The notes under the pieces are model-generated. The model saw nothing but the letters and a program-made list of their open reading frames with translations, was not told where the DNA came from and ran no database searches. The translations under genes and the position numbers were made by a program. A stretch of 64,000 bases of DNA. Origin: Silene conica. Taxonomy: Eukaryota; Streptophyta; Magnoliopsida; Caryophyllales; Caryophyllaceae. Location of the stretch: the NCBI GenBank assembly GCA_029255685.2, contig CM055318.2, forward strand, positions 1,741,001 through 1,805,000, written 5' to 3'. How positions within the stretch are numbered: position 1 is the first letter of the stretch; each line of letters starts with the position of its first letter. Positions 59,893 to 64,000 of this stretch are shown here, in pieces.

Positions 59893-62773
59893 TTAGACTT
59901 TGCTATCGAGTTCAGTGGAATCAACTCCGTTCTTTTGTTGCTTAGGCAATGAAGGACTCCGACGTTCTTTTCCACCAGGCTTTGAGGAGGCATTGCCGTA
60001 CCATATCATGCCTAGCACGGCTATGATCATGCCTAAGACCACATGCAGATTTAGACCCTCTTTTCCAAAGAAGATGAATCCGAGGATCAGAACTAGAATT
60101 GTCTTCATATGGCCAAGTACTTGGAACGAAACTGCTGTGAATCTACCAATGCAGATGAACTGGCTCAGGTTTGTTCCGATTGCAATTGTGCATGAAAGGG
60201 TTATGAAGAACTGTGAAATCAAAGACAAAACATTAGCTGCCACTGTTTTTGGCAGAGAAATCGGTGAAGGGCCCGCAAGGGTGGAGTCTAGTGGTTAAAA
60301 CTTGGGTGAAAGTCCAGGAGACCCGGGTTCAAGCGTCCCCAAGAGCAAAATCTTGTGGAGCATTCTTGGCCCGAGTCCATGCCTAAATGGCCCGAGTCCA
60401 TGCCTAAATAGACTTCGAGCCTGTCACCCTCAGGTGGTATACCTGGTGTATATGGTTTGCAGGCTATCACATATACCCGCGGGTTTAGCCAGTGCGCACC
60501 AAAGGTAGCGGCTGCGGGTTCCCTCGTCACCCAAAAAAAAAATCCGTGAAGGATAACAGACAAGTAGACAACAATATAAAGTGATAAGCTGCTTAAAAAC
60601 TGAAATCGATGGCAAGTTTTGGAAATATCCGGGCCTGAATGACTCAACCTGGTCCCAAGCCAAAAATGACCCGACCCCGACCAGAATGAACCGTTTGCTA
60701 GGCATACTCAAAATCTATGCCAGGTATTGCGAACGAAACAAGACAGAGTAGTAGCAGCAGCTTTACCAGACTAACCAGGTATGGCACATTGGCACGAAAG
60801 ACGGGTAGTTTTTATATTTGAATTATAGTCTACGACAGCAGGGATAATGTGCATGTTAATATGTTATGGCTTTGGACCTCGTTGCTTTGTGCTCCGAGAT
60901 AATAATGTCAAGATAAAGAAAATGCAAGTAAGCATGTACCAGTTGGACGTAGTCCTTACCACAGACGGTGCAGTGTAGTTGAACGCATCAATCCTTTTGC
61001 CAGTCAGCCAATAATCGAGGAAAGGGCCAACTGTGAGCAGCGACACAGCCTGCACTGGCGCGGTGTGACCCAGTAGGCTGAAAGAACTGAGCGAGTATTT
61101 CTTCTGTAGATGATGTACATACTGCAAAATAAATCAGACAAAGCTCAGAAAACTCGAACAAACAAAAAAAAACTGGATGAGTAGGTCAGTAGCTATATGA
61201 TAATATTTGCTATGTATTGAATCCTTTAAAAGGGTTATTTCATGAAAATAATCCAACTTATATCTCATCTTCTCATATTAATCCATACTAACGATTAACT
61301 AAGAAAAATCCAACCTATAACCTCATTTATCTTTCATTGAACTTTGACTATTTTTAAACTCTTATTATCGGTAGGCTAGCAAGTCACCTTCATTTACCTT
61401 TTGTACAGGAAAAGGGAAAAACAAAAAAGTAAGTCAAGGTGACGTGCTTGTTTACCGATAATATGAGTTTAAAAATAGACAAAGTTCAATGAAAGATAAT
61501 TCAGGTTATAGGCTGGATTTTTCTCAGTTAATCGTTAGTAGGGATTAATATGAGAAGATGGGGTATAGGTTGGATTATTCCTATGAAATAACCCTTAAAA
61601 TTAAGCTCAGTAAACGGAGTATAATGGCATGTGGCATCAAAAACTTACATATTGCTGTAGAGATGTGCTCCAAACAGCAATGAAAGCAGCGACAAAACCC
61701 TTAGTATTTACACTGACATCAGTAACTGTGCATACCCCGACACCTACAAGAACGAGCCCTATGCTGAGCTTTGTGTCTCTTGAGTACCTAACTTTGTCAA
61801 GCACAATCTCCAACAGACAGGAAACGGGTATCATACTCAACTTTGCAATCTGCGAAGAAATAGGAATTCTTGGATCTAACTCTTGTTTAATGAAACTTAA
61901 TGAGATTACAGAACTAAATAATAAGGGAAGGTTACCTGATAAAACCCAACGGAATTCAACATGAGACTGACATTCATGCCAACAATGGAAAAGTTTGCGA
62001 ATACGACAAACTTCAGTAGGTCAGACAATGGTAAATGAGAGGGTTGGATGAATCCGAGCCATTTGAGAACAAGAGTCATTATGGTTGTGAAAGCAAAGTG
62101 CAAACCGGTCAACGTTGTAGCTGCATGATGCAAGTAAATGTCTGAGATTTATCTTCTACAGCTCTATAAGGCATTTGACTGAAATTCAGAAAGCAAAATT
62201 AACTACGTGGAAATACGAGGCATGTAAAAAAGATCCTACTAACTCCGTGACATATATAATCCGAAAAACCTCATTTCAAACAAGACCATCAGGCAAAATA
62301 TCCAATACATAAGGATGAGTTGTTATCGTTTAATCTTTAATCCATAAAGGGAATTGGTACCATGCTATGTTACTCAGACTCGTTTAGAAGTGCCGGACAC
62401 GGGTACGTGTCCAAGTGTCGGACTGGGCTATTTTATTGAAAAATATGCATATTTTGGTATAAAATGGGATGTCCAGGTGTCATACCCATGTCCCAGTGTG
62501 GAGTCTCGGACACGGGTACGCAAGGAAATTAGAAGAGTCGAAGTAACATAGGTACCATGAACTTTAACGGAGTAAGCAATTAGAAGACGAGTACACTAAA
62601 ATTGAAGGTAATGCAAAAAAGTAAGGAGTAATTAGACAGTTACCGAAGCTAAAGCCATATGAGGCCATCAAAGCCTTATTTACAATAATAATCCCCACTG
62701 ATGTGACAACATTGAACATCCACGCAGCAGCATCGATGCTTGCTTTCTTCTCTGCCTTGGTAGTTGGAGCCAT
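59893..62773 (-). CDS. URGT: UDP-rhamnose/UDP-galactose-type nucleotide-sugar transporter, 5 exons
   Basis: Exons in transcript order: 62773-62644, 62120-61936, 61849-61649, 61121-60960 and 60210-59893. They total 996 nt and encode 331 aa with about ten membrane spans (drug/metabolite transporter superfamily, NST-KT group). Start [20 protein letters not shown], then [12 protein letters not shown]; exon 2 [11 protein letters not shown]; exon 3 [12 protein letters not shown] and [18 protein letters not shown]; exon 4 [20 protein letters not shown]; exon 5 [18 protein letters not shown]. The cytosolic tail is Lys/Ser-rich. It most resembles the Arabidopsis At4g09810/At1g34020 pair (URGT family, from memory), Golgi antiporters that supply UDP-Rha/UDP-Gal for pectin and other cell-wall polysaccharides. 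I chose the start at 62773 over an upstream in-frame Met at 62830 by family match. Introns hold a SINE, a long hairpin MITE and a family B MITE. Exact sugar specificity is not readable. Confidence 0.92.
60271..60541 (+). mobile_element. tRNA-derived SINE in URGT intron 4
   Basis: Box A-like 'gtggagtctagtggttaaa' and box B-like 'gggttcaagcg' open the element, and a run of ten A closes it. Flanks 'atcggtgaagg' (60260-60270) and 'atccgtgaagg' (60542-60552) match at 10 of 11 positions, a good target-site duplication. It is antisense to the host gene. The body contains a 22-bp tandem duplication ('ggcccgagtccatgcctaaa' twice near 60368-60410). Confidence 0.82.
61231..61595. mobile_element. Long-hairpin MITE in URGT intron 3
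   Basis: Two arms of roughly 150 nt, starting 'agggttatttcatgaaaata' and ending with the near-complement 'tatgaaataaccct', flank a short spacer. Arms differ at only about one position in ten. TTAAA-like flanks on both sides suggest a short duplication. Transcribed with the host intron, it would fold into a long hairpin. Confidence 0.75.
62365..62551 (+). mobile_element. 187-bp MITE family B copy in URGT intron 1
   Basis: CTATGTTACTC...GTAACATAG ends. A perfect 8-bp duplication GTACCATG sits immediately before and after. This copy best defines the family's insertion signature. Confidence 0.82.
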
Positions 62774-62982
62774 GTTTCTTGAACTATTTGCACAAACAAA
62801 AATGCTCACCCCTCGGTTATTGTTAAACAATGCGGATCATTTCTTGTATAAGCATCGTCAATTCTATGACAGTTTATCTGCAAATGTAAAAAAAGAATAT
62901 CGCCATCACACGAATAAATAGAACTTTTAAGTAACAAAACAAATAGCAATGGATTACTCAAAAACTCAATTAAATGCACTAT

Positions 62983-63342
62983 GTAAGACTACGTTTATAG
63001 GTAGGTCTAACAAGGGCTAGGTCTTGAATAATGACGAAATATAATTAAAATAAAAAAGTTAAGTAAAATATATTATAGGAACTAGTTCCGTTCCAAATGG
63101 TCTGAAATGGACCTGGTGGAACATTGTTTAGGAACTTGTTATTTGCATGTAGTCGTCATACGTAGTTCCAATTTAACCAAAAATAATGTCGGAATTCCTA
63201 GGTCTAACTAGGGTTTGATAAAATAACAAAATCAGGAATTAGGTTTAGTAAGTAGGTTAAGAAGTATATATTGGAGTAGTATTTTAATGCAGGAACTAGG
63301 TCTAGGTAAGGCTGTAGAAACGACTGATAAATATGGTCCAAG
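62983..63342. mobile_element. MITE-like element, relative of 11108-11830
   Basis: Ends 'taagactacgtttata' and 'gataaatatggtcc' are imperfect inverted repeats. The inside repeats 'aggaactaggtctaggtaag'-type motifs, the complement of those at 11108-11830. It lies in the 5' flank of the transporter gene. Confidence 0.5.
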
Positions 63343-64000
63343 GGGAAAAAGTCAATATTCTTGCATCAGAATCGAAGCTATCAACGAGAGCTACCATAGA
63401 CGCTTCAACACTAACCATTACTTTATAACCACGAGCAGTACATTATAGAAGTGTTGAACTATTAGCAGCAAACCAAACTGCTACCGACACTTACTCTAGT
63501 GTCTTCTTCATATTTTGAAAAATGCTCTTTGCTGCATATCAGTCTAATATAACCTCTCGGGTCTTAATAGAACCATGAAATGTTGAGTATACCTTACATG
63601 CTCAAAATCCGAGAATGCATTACTACGACTCATGACCACATACAGTTGTGCAATCACTCTAAAAAATGTTCTCAGAAATTAATCTAAGCACAAGGAGAAT
63701 GAGTCCCCATTGCTTCTCAAGCGACAATTACCTAACCGTCTAATTACTGTGTATTCTGCAGACGAGTTATTGAGGACGCGCAAATGCCCTTCTGCCCTAA
63801 CTCGAAAGGCGCAATAATAACAACTCGCCCCAAAAAACTGAAAGGGAAATGTATATGCCCTGAATAATTGGATTCCGGTCATTCCAAACAACCAAAACAC
63901 AGCAGACATTGCACATTCGAAGCGACTTTCTCTATTTGTGAGTACACAAAGCCAGAAACATTAGAAGAAATAGCCGACACCACCGAGGACACTATACAAT
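63343..64000. other. Window end, no gene recognised
   Basis: A 76-codon minus-strand frame at 63679-63909 has no recognisable similarity. It could be part of an upstream gene's UTR or chance. Nothing else can be supported. Confidence 0.35.

Noticed and set aside
63679..63909. 76-codon minus-strand frame upstream of the transporter
   Set aside because: No similarity recognised and the frame is short. It could be UTR of another transcript but cannot be supported.

Overview
This window is nuclear DNA of a flowering plant, almost certainly a eudicot. The evidence is spliced genes with GT/AG introns, plant-specific families (phytochrome kinase substrate, Kunitz inhibitor, X8 cell-wall protein, FAD2-like desaturases), a plant tRNA-Pro(AGG) cluster, and AT-rich intergenic DNA full of plant mobile elements. 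I cannot name the species. The Tat-lineage retrotransposon and divergent FAD2-like genes would fit Caryophyllales, but that is only a suggestion.

Layout. 1-5.1 kb: 60S ribosomal protein L34 (plus strand, 4 exons) with a hAT-like element and an Au-type SINE in intron 2. 6.8-7.5 kb: an intronless Kunitz-type inhibitor. 8.6-13.0 kb: a Helitron-like block of about eight units of roughly 320 bp, split by nested insertions. 14.36-24.59 kb: a complete, young Ty3/gypsy element of Tat type on the minus strand. It has 636-bp LTRs that differ at two positions, a tRNA-Lys primer site and intact gag-pro and pol reading frames separated by one in-frame UAG. It also carries an antisense, apparently spliced extra gene on the plus strand. 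25.2-35.7 kb: two nearly identical FAD2-like desaturase genes in inverted, divergent orientation, with an 8.2-kb spacer between their start codons. 38.2-39.7 kb: a small secreted X8-domain protein. 40.6-46.1 kb: a 10-exon plastid-targeted CPBP/CAAX-type membrane protease (minus). 46.3-47.5 kb: a second Helitron-like block. 49-50.1 kb: an intronless PKS protein. 53.4-56.5 kb: a two-exon sphingoid base C4-hydroxylase (minus). 57.9-59.4 kb: five tandem tRNA-Pro(AGG) copies, the last two damaged. 59.9-62.8 kb: a five-exon UDP-rhamnose/UDP-galactose-type nucleotide-sugar transporter (minus).

The host genes look like unrelated single genes, not a biosynthetic cluster, apart from the desaturase pair. 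The strongest second-look items are four: the desaturase pair, with 12 differences in the first 201 coding bases and none seen in the remaining 918; the retrotransposon's UAG stop in a classic plant readthrough context; its antisense two-intron gene; and several MITE families whose target-site duplications can still be read. All intron/exon models were made by eye from reading frame, splice signals and family resemblance, with no alignment or transcript data.
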